Of a stretch of DNA of 36,149 nucleotides, positions 1 to 7,426 are shown one piece after another; the first letter of the stretch is position 1, and the number at the start of each line of letters is the position of its first letter. The notes beneath the pieces were generated by a model that was not told the origin of the DNA, ran no database searches, and saw only the letters and a list, made by a program, of their open reading frames with translations. Where the stretch lies: NCBI GenBank assembly GCA_003155655.1, contig PMDS01000042.1:1-36149 (forward strand). Reading direction: 5' to 3'. Source of the DNA: Melioribacter sp. (GTDB lineage: Bacteria; Bacteroidota; Ignavibacteria; Ignavibacteriales; Melioribacteraceae). The position numbers were made by a program, and so were the translations under genes.

Positions 1-70
1 GTTCCTCATATTTGTTATTACAAATTTAAACTCCTTTCTCTTTTTTTTGTTCCCGTTTTATTATTAATTT

Positions 71-152
71 TCACACAGCCTCTAAACGGTGGAGTTATAA
101 AGTTTTAAAATCAATTGGCGTAAATACTGTTTTTGCGTAACGTGAGTTAATT
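71..152 (+). repeat. Left arm of a long inverted repeat bracketing the adenine deaminase unit
   Basis: These ~82 bases reappear as the reverse complement at 1671-1768 with only a few mismatches. The right copy has a ~17-base insertion at 1723-1739. The outer end carries TCACACAGCCTCT followed by an ACGG(T/C)GGAG block, which is also found at 1745-1768 and 1843-1866. The arm lies just upstream of the start at 176, so it may contain or influence the promoter of that gene. No transposase is visible nearby. Confidence 0.85.
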
Positions 153-175
153 AGATACTGTAATTCAAACTATAT

Positions 176-1201
176 ATGAAAAATTACATCACCATAGAAG
201 AATTTATAAACGGCATTCCCAAAGCAGAACTGCATTTACATATCGAGGGCACGTTTGAGCCGGAACTCATGTTTAAAATTGCTCAAAGGAACAAAATTAA
301 AATAAAACATGAATCGGTTGAAAAGTTAAAAGCGGCTTACAATTTTAATAACCTGCAGGAATTTTTGGATATTTATTACGAAGGCGCCGGAGTATTAATT
401 ACTGAACAGGATTTCTATGATGTGACCCGGGACTATCTTAAAAAAGCTCATTCGCAAAATGTTCTTCACACCGAGATTTTTTTTGATCCGCAGACTCATA
501 CGAACAGAGGGATTAAATTCGACGTTGCAATAAACGGAATTAATAAAGCGTTAAAAGATGCAAATGAAAAATATGGAATGACCTCCAAACTTATTATGTG
601 CTTTTTGAGAGATCAAGATTCAAATTCAGCAAAAAAAACATTGGAAGATGCAGAGCCATATAAAGATTGGATCGCTGCTGTTGGACTCGATTCAGCGGAA
701 GTTGGACATCCCCCATCCAAGTTTAAAGATGTGTTTAATCTTGCCCGTGAAAAAGGATTTTTGACTGTTGCCCATGCAGGCGAAGAGGGCCTGGCAGAAT
801 ATGTAAGTCAGGCATTGGAACTACTTAACGTTTCCAGGATTGATCACGGAAATAATTCCCTTGATGATGATAAGTTAGTTTTGCAGCTGGTTAAACAAAA
901 AATCCCGCTTACAATATGCCCGCTTTCAAATCTTAAATTGAAGGTTGTTGATGATTTGAAAAAACATCCGTTAAAAAATATGATGGAAAGAGGTTTATTT
1001 GTAACTGTCAATTCCGATGACCCGGCTTATTTTGGCGGATATGTTAACGAGAATTATTTGGAAATTACAAAAGCATTGGATTTGTCAAAAGAAGACGTCT
1101 ATAAGCTTGCGAAAAATTCATTTGAAGCTTCATTTCTTGATGAAAAACAGAAAGAAGGACTAATTAATAGACTTGATTCCTTTTGTTCCGATTATTTATA
1201 A
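176..1201 (+). CDS. Adenine deaminase (adenosine deaminase superfamily)
   Basis: A zinc amidohydrolase predicted to convert adenine to hypoxanthine and ammonia in cytosolic purine salvage. Visible metal and active-site motifs are the N-terminal HLH (His20, His22 in ELHLHIEGT), HAGEE (His200, Glu203), IDHG (His224) and NSDDPAYFGG (Asp281, Asp282). The stretches AEVGHPPSKF and CPLSNLKLKVV are typical of the adenine deaminase (fungal Aah1/bacterial Ade) branch rather than classical adenosine deaminase. The 341-residue length fits the family. The ATG at 176 has no strong Shine-Dalgarno. A small lipoprotein gene follows after 23 bases, and the pair is bracketed by inverted repeats. Adenosine as substrate cannot be fully excluded. 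Confidence 0.88.
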   Translation: MKNYITIEEFINGIPKAELHLHIEGTFEPELMFKIAQRNKIKIKHESVEKLKAAYNFNNLQEFLDIYYEGAGVLITEQDFYDVTRDYLKKAHSQNVLHTEIFFDPQTHTNRGIKFDVAINGINKALKDANEKYGMTSKLIMCFLRDQDSNSAKKTLEDAEPYKDWIAAVGLDSAEVGHPPSKFKDVFNLAREKGFLTVAHAGEEGLAEYVSQALELLNVSRIDHGNNSLDDDKLVLQLVKQKIPLTICPLSNLKLKVVDDLKKHPLKNMMERGLFVTVNSDDPAYFGGYVNENYLEITKALDLSKEDVYKLAKNSFEASFLDEKQKEGLINRLDSFCSDYL

Positions 1202-1224
1202 TTGTAAAAAAGGAAAGGAAGAAA

Positions 1225-1629
1225 ATGGAAAAAAAATTCTTAATACTGGTTGTTTTATTGTTTATCCTGGGATGCGATGAAGAGCGGTTACTATCTCCGG
1301 GTCAATCAGTTCAAAAATTAAATACTGAATTTGAACTGAAAGTTGGGCAATGGGTTTCAATCGATGGTGAGCAAATCAGTTTTAAGTTTGAATCGGTTCC
1401 GGAAGATTCAAGATGTCCTATGAACGCTAATTGTGTTTGGGCTGGAAACGCAAAGGTTAGTCTGTCATTACTTGAAACCAAATGTGCTTTGAATACTACA
1501 CTTGATCCTCACGAGATAACTTACAGTAATCATAAAATTAAACTTGTATCACTAACACCTTACCCGTTTACTGAAGCACCAATTTCTCAAGATGCTTACA
1601 TAGCAAAATTTATTGTAAGCAAGGAATAA
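1225..1629 (+). CDS. Small secreted lipoprotein, function unknown
   Basis: Encodes 134 residues beginning with a lipoprotein signal: a charged MEKK start, a hydrophobic stretch and a lipobox ending LGC with Cys17. It is probably lipidated and held on the outer membrane or in the periplasm. The mature part contains a DSRCP...C.WAG motif with two cysteines, a pattern I associate with small Bacteroidota lipoproteins of unknown role. I chose the ATG at 1225, not an upstream in-frame start at 1183, because AGGAAAGGAAG sits just before it and the lipoprotein signal starts there; the longer form would overlap the deaminase. It is probably cotranscribed with the deaminase, but no functional link is evident. 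Confidence 0.8.
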   Translation: MEKKFLILVVLLFILGCDEERLLSPGQSVQKLNTEFELKVGQWVSIDGEQISFKFESVPEDSRCPMNANCVWAGNAKVSLSLLETKCALNTTLDPHEITYSNHKIKLVSLTPYPFTEAPISQDAYIAKFIVSKE

Positions 1630-1670
1630 CCATGATTAATTCTTGAAAATTTTGCCATCCCGCTTGATTT

Positions 1671-1768
1671 ATTAATTCACGTTACGCAAAAACGGTATTT
1701 ACACCAATTGATTTTAAAACTTCATAGCAAAACATGCTTCATAACTCCGCCGTTCAGAGGCTGTGTGA
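1671..1768 (-). repeat. Right arm of the inverted repeat bracketing the adenine deaminase unit
   Basis: This is the reverse-complement copy of 71-152. The match runs from the CACGTTACGCAAAAAC segment through CCAATTGATTTTAAAACTT and ends with AGAGGCTGTGTGA. A short extra segment at 1723-1739, absent from the left arm, contains the small hairpin AGCAAAACATGCT. Its distal end doubles as one terminus of the 122-bp element at 1745-1866. Confidence 0.85.
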
Positions 1769-1866
1769 AAATAGGGTGTCAAGCACATTTTGGGTTCGTT
1801 TTTAGAATGAAATCAAAACATTTTTCTAAAAAAACCGAATTATCACACAGCCTCTTCACGGCGGAG
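1745..1866. mobile_element. Miniature inverted-repeat element (MITE-like), ~122 bp
   Basis: The ends are 24-base terminal inverted repeats: 1745-1768 begins CTCCGCCGT and ends GAGGCTGTGTGA, and 1843-1866 is its reverse complement with two adjacent mismatches in the middle. The interior of ~74 bases is AT-rich and encodes nothing convincing. The size and paired ends fit a non-autonomous element moved by a transposase elsewhere in the genome. A third copy of the end sequence lies at 71-94. No target-site duplication is obvious. Confidence 0.55.
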
Positions 1867-1889
1867 AAAAAGGACAATAAAAAAGAAAA

Positions 1890-2036
1890 GGGCTTTAGCC
1901 CAAATAAAATAAATGAAGATGTAAACTAATAGCCAAATTATCTGTCCAATGAACAAAGGGTTGGGCTTGGCATAGCCATCCCCTCGGGGAAAGTCAAAAA
2001 CTTGTTTCTTTATCTATTCAACGACTTAAAAGTCGT
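1890..2036. repeat. Cluster of short REP-like palindromes
   Basis: Four small inverted repeats lie in ~150 non-coding bases: GGGCTTTAGCCC at 1890-1901, GGCTTGGCATAGCC at 1964-1977, CCCCTCGGGG at 1980-1989 and ACGACTTAAAAGTCGT at 2021-2036. The gap 1630-2260 otherwise holds only the repeat arm, the MITE-like element and AT-rich sequence with no convincing gene. Such clusters resemble dispersed REP-type palindromes; mobility and function are inference. Confidence 0.5.
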
Positions 2037-2260
2037 GATTATAAATTAAATTATGCGTAGGGTAAGTTATTAATTCTTCTTTTTGAGCCCGCAATACCGT
2101 GATTATTCAAAATAGTTTTATTATGTTCAAAAGCAATTTATGAGAAGATAGAAATTTCCCATTTTAACTTAATTCATACAAAACTCATTGCTTAACAGTA
2201 AAGCAATCTTAAGTAAAATATTTTCAAGCACTTATTATAATGAATCGATTGGAGCGAATC

Positions 2261-4492
2261 ATGAAAAGTATTTTTCATTTATTCTTAGTTGTAATTCTAT
2301 TCAGTTTCCTAAGTCCATTGGTAAAAGCACAGACTAAAAATGATCTGAAAGAAATAGAAAAACGTTTTGATTTAAATCTCGAAGCAAAAGATTTAAAAGC
2401 CTGGATGAAACAGTTGAGCTCTCATCCGCATCATGTCGGTTCGCAATGGGATAAAAAGAATGCTGAATTCATTGCTTCAAAATTTAAATCGTGGGGGTTT
2501 GATACAAACATTGAAGAATTTTATGTATTGTTTCCAACTCCAAAATTCCGTTTGCTTGAAATGGTAAAGCCCGAAAAATTTTCGGCCCAGCTAAAAGAAA
2601 CTATTCTAAAAGAAGACCAAACGTCAAACCAGACTGATGAGCAGCTTCCGACTTACAATGCATATTCGGCAGATGGAGATGTTACAACCGATTTGGTTTA
2701 TGTAAATTATGGAGTACCTAAAGATTATGAAGTACTAGAGGAAAAGGGAATTGATGTTAAAGGGAAAATAGTTATTGCACGTTACGGAGGTTCCTGGAGA
2801 GGGATCAAACCAAAAGTTGCAGCAGAGCATGGAGCAATTGGCTGTTTAATTTACTCAGACCCTAAAGAAGATGGTTATTATGCCGGGGATGTTTATCCTG
2901 CAGGCGCTTATAGGAATGATGAAGGTGTGCAGCGCGGCTCTGTTGCAGATATGCCAATATATTCCGGTGACCCGCTTACACCATTTGTTGCTGCAACAAA
3001 AGATGCCAAAAGGCTTTCAGTTAAAGAAGCAATAACAATAATGAAAATACCTGTGCTTCCAATTTCCTACGCCGATGCTTTACCGCTGCTTCGTGCTTTG
3101 GACGGACCTGTGGTTCCGGATGAATGGAAAGGGGCTCTGCCGATAACATATCACTTTGGTCCAGGTAAGACAGTTGTTCATCTTAAACTGGAATTTAACT
3201 GGGATATAAAACCGATTTATGATGTGATTGCAAAAATACAGGGAACTGAATTCCCGGATGAATGGATAATTAGAGGCAACCATCATGATGCATGGGTTAA
3301 CGGCGCTAGCGATCCTATAAGCGGTCAAGTGGTAATGATGGAAGAAGCAAAATCATTTGGCGGACTTCTCAAAACCGGATGGAAACCAAAACGCACAATT
3401 ATTTATTGCGCATGGGATGGCGAGGAACCCGGTTTGCTTGGTTCTTCAGAGTGGGTCGAAGCTCATGCAGATGAATTAAGTCAAAAGGCTGTTGCATATA
3501 TTAATTCTGATGGTAACGAACGTGGATTTTTATTTGCTGCAGGTCCACGTGATTTGCAAAATTTTATTAACAATATTGCACGCGGTGTAAATGATCCGGA
3601 AAAGAATATCTCAGTTTATGAACGCTCAAGGGCGAGATTAATATTAAACGGTACCCAGGAACAAAAGAAAGCAGCGCTTGATAAAAAGGATTTTCAAATT
3701 GGCGCGCTTGGTTCCGGGTCGGATTATACTCCATTCATTCATCACCTTGGAATAGCCTCTTTAAATTTAGGATTTGGCGGTGAAGGCGGCGGAGGGGAGT
3801 ACCATTCAATATATGATTCATTCGATCATTATTTACGTTTTGTTGATTCAACTTTTAAGTATGGTATTGCACTTGCAGAAGTTGCCGGGCATAGCGTTAT
3901 TAATTTATCTGAAGCAGAAATTCTGCCATTGAGATTTACTGATTTTTATGAGGAAGTAAATCAATACTTGAAGGAAGTTATTAAACTTGCCGACGATATG
4001 AGGGAAAAAACTTCAACGCAAAACAAACTCATCAGTGAAAATATTTACGATAAATATTCTGATCCTTCAAAAACATTAATTCCTCCTAAAATTGAAGAAC
4101 CGGTTCCTTTTATAAATTTTGCACCACTGCAGAATGCAATTGAAAAACTTCAGCAAAATGCGGCTAATTATGCTCAGGTATTAAATTCATTTAAAGAAAA
4201 GGGTATATTATTAACGCAGGATAAAGAAAAACTGTTGAATGAAAATTTAATTAAAACACAGCGCGCTCTTATTTCAAAAACAGGATTGCCAAGAAGACCC
4301 TGGTATGCACATCAAATTTACGCACCCGGGTTTTACACCGGTTATGGCGTAAAAACCTTGCCGGGTGTAAGAGAGGCAATTGAGCAAAGAAACTGGAAGG
4401 AAGCAGAACAGCAAATTGAAATTACTGCTAAAGCATTAGAAAGTTATTCGGATGTTATTAGTGAGGCAGTAAAAATTTTAAAATCAGAATAG
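2261..4492 (+). CDS. Exported M28 zinc peptidase, glutamate carboxypeptidase II/PSMA-like
   Basis: A secreted metallopeptidase likely to trim C-terminal residues from peptides in the periplasm or outside the cell. From the ATG at 2261 it has a signal peptide ending near VKAQT. A PA domain (GKIVIARYGG) is followed by the M28 catalytic core and a TFR-type dimerisation domain at the C terminus. Counting from an upstream in-frame ATG at 2240 (seven residues longer), the two-zinc site is visible as His348 (NHHDAW), Asp358 (GASDP), Glu395-Glu396 (DGEEPG), Asp424 (INSDG) and His522 (EYHSIYD), the PSMA pattern. I prefer 2261 because GGAG is well placed before it. The hydrolase at 4524 follows after 31 bases. 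Confidence 0.88.
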   Translation: MKSIFHLFLVVILFSFLSPLVKAQTKNDLKEIEKRFDLNLEAKDLKAWMKQLSSHPHHVGSQWDKKNAEFIASKFKSWGFDTNIEEFYVLFPTPKFRLLEMVKPEKFSAQLKETILKEDQTSNQTDEQLPTYNAYSADGDVTTDLVYVNYGVPKDYEVLEEKGIDVKGKIVIARYGGSWRGIKPKVAAEHGAIGCLIYSDPKEDGYYAGDVYPAGAYRNDEGVQRGSVADMPIYSGDPLTPFVAATKDAKRLSVKEAITIMKIPVLPISYADALPLLRALDGPVVPDEWKGALPITYHFGPGKTVVHLKLEFNWDIKPIYDVIAKIQGTEFPDEWIIRGNHHDAWVNGASDPISGQVVMMEEAKSFGGLLKTGWKPKRTIIYCAWDGEEPGLLGSSEWVEAHADELSQKAVAYINSDGNERGFLFAAGPRDLQNFINNIARGVNDPEKNISVYERSRARLILNGTQEQKKAALDKKDFQIGALGSGSDYTPFIHHLGIASLNLGFGGEGGGGEYHSIYDSFDHYLRFVDSTFKYGIALAEVAGHSVINLSEAEILPLRFTDFYEEVNQYLKEVIKLADDMREKTSTQNKLISENIYDKYSDPSKTLIPPKIEEPVPFINFAPLQNAIEKLQQNAANYAQVLNSFKEKGILLTQDKEKLLNENLIKTQRALISKTGLPRRPWYAHQIYAPGFYTGYGVKTLPGVREAIEQRNWKEAEQQIEITAKALESYSDVISEAVKILKSE

Positions 4493-4523
4493 TGCACTAT
4501 AAAAATATTTATTGGAAAGGATT

Positions 4524-5480
4524 ATGAAGAAAATATTTTTTTTCATCATTGCAATTGCTGCAGTAAATGTTTTTCCGCAGACAAAAACAGAAAAGATAAA
4601 TCATCCGGAGGGCAGTTACGTTTTGGTAAATGGCTCCAAACTTTGGATTGAAACCGAAGGGAACGGTGAACCAGTTTTGCTGATTCCCGGTGGACCGGGC
4701 AATTCTCATACTTACTTACATCCATGGTTTTCTGAGTTAGCTAAGAATTTTAAAGTTATTTATCTGGACGCCTTTGGAAGAGGAAAATCTGACCGCGCAA
4801 AAAGCACGGATGAATATACTTTTAAGCGTGATGTGGAAGATATTGAAGTATTACGCAAAGCCTTAAAAATAGAAAAATGGATTGTTCTGGGTCATTCTTA
4901 TGGCGGAATGGTAGCACAGGCATACGCGCTTGAATATCCTTCGGCAGTAGATAAGTTAATTCTCTCAAATTCTTTTTACAGCGGAGAAATGTGGCAGGCA
5001 AATAATGATAACTGCAATTATGAATTTAAAAATCAATATCCCGAAGCGTGGGAAAAATTGCAAAAATTACGCGACCAGGGTTTCAATTCAAGTTCTGATG
5101 AGCACGTTTCAGCATACACATTACCAAGCGGACTGTTGTATTTTTATAATCCTGAAAATGTAAACAAAGTGAGATCTGATTCTTTGATTATGAATTTGAA
5201 AGTTTACTACACTCTTGTTGGTTACGACGGAGATTTTATAATTGGAGGGGATGTATCCAAACTTGATTTTAGAAAAGAGTTGAAAAATTTGAAAATGCCC
5301 TCTCTCATAATTGAAGGAAGATTCGATAGGGTTGCTGTTCCAAGGTGGTCTGTTAAGTTTAAGGAATATGCGCCCCAGGCTAAGTTTGTAATGTTTGAAA
5401 AGAGCGGGCACAATCCCTACATAGAAGAAACAGAAAAATACTTCAAAGTGTTGAATGGATTTATGTCAAATGGCAAATAA
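4524..5480 (+). CDS. Exported alpha/beta hydrolase, prolyl aminopeptidase-like
   Basis: A 318-residue alpha/beta-hydrolase with an N-terminal signal peptide ending around VFPQT, so probably periplasmic or secreted. It shows the HGGP-like oxyanion segment IPGGPGNS (about 53-60), nucleophile elbow GHSYGG (Ser125), an acid in EGRFDR and the catalytic His in KSGHNPY near the C terminus. This is closest to the prolyl aminopeptidase (S33) branch, which releases N-terminal proline; substrate choice within this superfamily is uncertain. The ATG at 4524 is preceded by GGAAAGGA; an in-frame TTG at 4512 is less likely. Its position after an exported M28 peptidase suggests cooperation in peptide breakdown. 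Confidence 0.8.
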   Translation: MKKIFFFIIAIAAVNVFPQTKTEKINHPEGSYVLVNGSKLWIETEGNGEPVLLIPGGPGNSHTYLHPWFSELAKNFKVIYLDAFGRGKSDRAKSTDEYTFKRDVEDIEVLRKALKIEKWIVLGHSYGGMVAQAYALEYPSAVDKLILSNSFYSGEMWQANNDNCNYEFKNQYPEAWEKLQKLRDQGFNSSSDEHVSAYTLPSGLLYFYNPENVNKVRSDSLIMNLKVYYTLVGYDGDFIIGGDVSKLDFRKELKNLKMPSLIIEGRFDRVAVPRWSVKFKEYAPQAKFVMFEKSGHNPYIEETEKYFKVLNGFMSNGK

Positions 5481-5544
5481 TAATAACTTTATAATGCACC
5501 AACCGGTTTTTTGATAAACTTCAGACACACTTAATGAGGCATCT

Positions 5545-6354
5545 ATGGAAAATGATGAATTCAAAAATAATGTTGCAATAATTACAGGCGCCTCTGCCGG
5601 AATCGGGAAAGAACTTGCACTCCAGCTGGCTTCCCGCGGTGCAATGCTTGTACTGGCAGCGCGTGATCTAAAAAAACTTAAAGAGGTTGCAAAAGAATGT
5701 AATGTGCTTGGTGCGAAGGCAATTGCAGTTAAGACAGATGTTTCAGTAAAAGAACAATGTGAAAGATTAATCGCTAAGGCAATTAAACAATTCGGCAGGA
5801 TTGATTCTTTATTTAATAATGCAGGTCTCTCTATGTTCACACGCTTTGATGAAATAAAGAACATTGACCTTCTGGAAAAAATTATGAAAGTGAATTATTT
5901 TGGAAGTGTATACTGCACTTATTACGCACTCCCATACTTAAAAGAAACTAAAGGAAGAATAATCGGGATTTCAAGCTTGACAGGAAAAACGGGTGTACCA
6001 ACCCGCACTGCTTACGCTGCAAGCAAACACGCAATGGCCGGATTTTTTGATTCATTACGCATTGAACTTGAAGACAGCGGAGTGAGTGTTACTATGATAT
6101 ATCCCGGGTTTGTAGCAACAGAAGTCCGCGAACGCGCGCTTGGACCAAATGGAAAGCCGCTTGGCACCAGTCATCTAAATGAATCAAAAGTAATGAGCGC
6201 CTCCGAATGTGCTAAACAAATTTTAACTGCATCTGCAAAGCGCAAACGTGAATTGGTTATGACATTCAAAGCGAGACTTGGTCTCTGGATAAAACTTATC
6301 AATCCCAATCTAGTTGATAAGACTTCCAAAAAATCTATTGAAAAAGGAATTTAA
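5545..6354 (+). CDS. Short-chain dehydrogenase/reductase
   Basis: A 269-residue classical SDR oxidoreductase using NAD(P). The Rossmann motif TGASAGIG lies at about 14-21, NNAG at 91-94, the catalytic Ser in ISS (143-144) and YxxxK as Tyr157/Lys161. The helix after the catalytic site and the PGFVATEV segment are normal for the family. An arginine-containing VLAARD after the second strand hints at NADP preference, which is inference. It lies 31 bases before a polyol dehydrogenase on the same strand and may act on the same pathway, but nothing in the sequence fixes the substrate. Confidence 0.85.
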   Translation: MENDEFKNNVAIITGASAGIGKELALQLASRGAMLVLAARDLKKLKEVAKECNVLGAKAIAVKTDVSVKEQCERLIAKAIKQFGRIDSLFNNAGLSMFTRFDEIKNIDLLEKIMKVNYFGSVYCTYYALPYLKETKGRIIGISSLTGKTGVPTRTAYAASKHAMAGFFDSLRIELEDSGVSVTMIYPGFVATEVRERALGPNGKPLGTSHLNESKVMSASECAKQILTASAKRKRELVMTFKARLGLWIKLINPNLVDKTSKKSIEKGI

Positions 6355-6385
6355 AAATTATTTGAATTATTATTAGAGATATTTT

Positions 6386-7423
6386 ATGAAAGCTGCATTG
6401 CTTACAGGAATAAAACAATTTGAAATAAAGCAAATACCGGAGATTGGAATAGTTAATGATACGGATGTACTAATAAGAATAAAAACTGTTGGAGTATGCG
6501 GATCTGATATTCATTATTACACTACAGGGAGAATTGGTTCTCAAATAGTTGAATTTCCGTTTATAATAGGGCATGAAGCTGCCGGGATTGTTGAGAAGAT
6601 TGGAAATAAAGTAACATGCGTAAAACCCGGGCAAAGAATTGCTATTGATCCTGCAGTTTCTTGCGGTCATTGCGATCAATGTCTGGCAGGCAGGGAACAT
6701 ACCTGCCGTAAACTTCTTTTCTTAGGCTGCCCGGGTCAGTTGGGTGGGTGTTTGAGCGAATTTATAGTACTTCCCGAAAAATGCTGTTACCCGATAACCG
6801 ACAGCATGACCTTCGAGCAGGCAGCATTATCCGAGCCTCTGGCAATTGGAGTTTATTCAGTTGAAAGATCAATGCCTTATATAAAGGATAATATTGCAAT
6901 TCTAGGAGCAGGTCCAATCGGGATGTCTGTATTTCATGTACTGCGTACAAAAAACACAGGTGATGTGTACATAACGGATAAAATTGAAAATCGTCTCCAG
7001 GCCGCAAAAAAACTAAACCCCAAATGGATGGGTAATCCGGATCGATTAGATATCGTTAAAGAAATTTCTGGTATTGAACCATTGCTGCTGGATATTGTCT
7101 ACGAATGCAGCGGTAACCCGCAAGCCATCGCCCAGGGAATTCATTTACTAAAACCCGGCGGCAAGCTTATAATTACCGGTATTCCTGAAATCGACGAAAT
7201 TACATTTCCTATTCATGAATTAAGGCGGAAAGAGATTACAATAATTAATATCCGCAGACAGGTTCACTGCACTCAAAAAGCTATAGATCTGCTTGCATCG
7301 AAAAAAATAAATATGGATTCAATGGCTACACATAGATTTACTTTAGAAGAGACTCAGAAGGCTTTCGATCTTGTTGCAAACTATAAAGACGGGGTTATGA
7401 AAGCAATGATAAATTTTGAATAA
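6386..7423 (+). CDS. Zinc-dependent polyol dehydrogenase (sorbitol/xylitol dehydrogenase-like)
   Basis: A medium-chain alcohol dehydrogenase of 345 residues. Catalytic-zinc residues are visible as Cys38 (GVCGSD), His63-Glu64 (GHE) and the Glu in LSEPLA near 149; the structural-zinc lobe is the four-cysteine CGHCDQCLAGREHTC (Cys93, 96, 99, 107). GAGPIG marks the NAD-binding fold. The GVCGSDIHYY segment matches the L-iditol/sorbitol and xylitol dehydrogenase group, which oxidise a polyol to a ketose. The FGGY kinase starts four bases after its stop codon, so the pair likely oxidises a polyol and phosphorylates the ketose produced. The exact polyol is not determined. Confidence 0.85.
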   Translation: MKAALLTGIKQFEIKQIPEIGIVNDTDVLIRIKTVGVCGSDIHYYTTGRIGSQIVEFPFIIGHEAAGIVEKIGNKVTCVKPGQRIAIDPAVSCGHCDQCLAGREHTCRKLLFLGCPGQLGGCLSEFIVLPEKCCYPITDSMTFEQAALSEPLAIGVYSVERSMPYIKDNIAILGAGPIGMSVFHVLRTKNTGDVYITDKIENRLQAAKKLNPKWMGNPDRLDIVKEISGIEPLLLDIVYECSGNPQAIAQGIHLLKPGGKLIITGIPEIDEITFPIHELRRKEITIINIRRQVHCTQKAIDLLASKKINMDSMATHRFTLEETQKAFDLVANYKDGVMKAMINFE

Positions 7424-7426
7424 ATA

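Noticed and set aside
71-1768. A complete insertion sequence, considered because of terminal inverted repeats
   Set aside because: The enclosed genes are an adenine deaminase and a lipoprotein; no transposase is present.
1708-1929. A 73-codon plus-strand open frame
   Set aside because: It runs through the repeat arm, the MITE-like element and palindromes, has no ribosome site and no protein-like composition.
5466-5864. A 132-codon minus-strand frame
   Set aside because: Antisense to the well-supported SDR gene and without recognisable motifs; a shadow frame.
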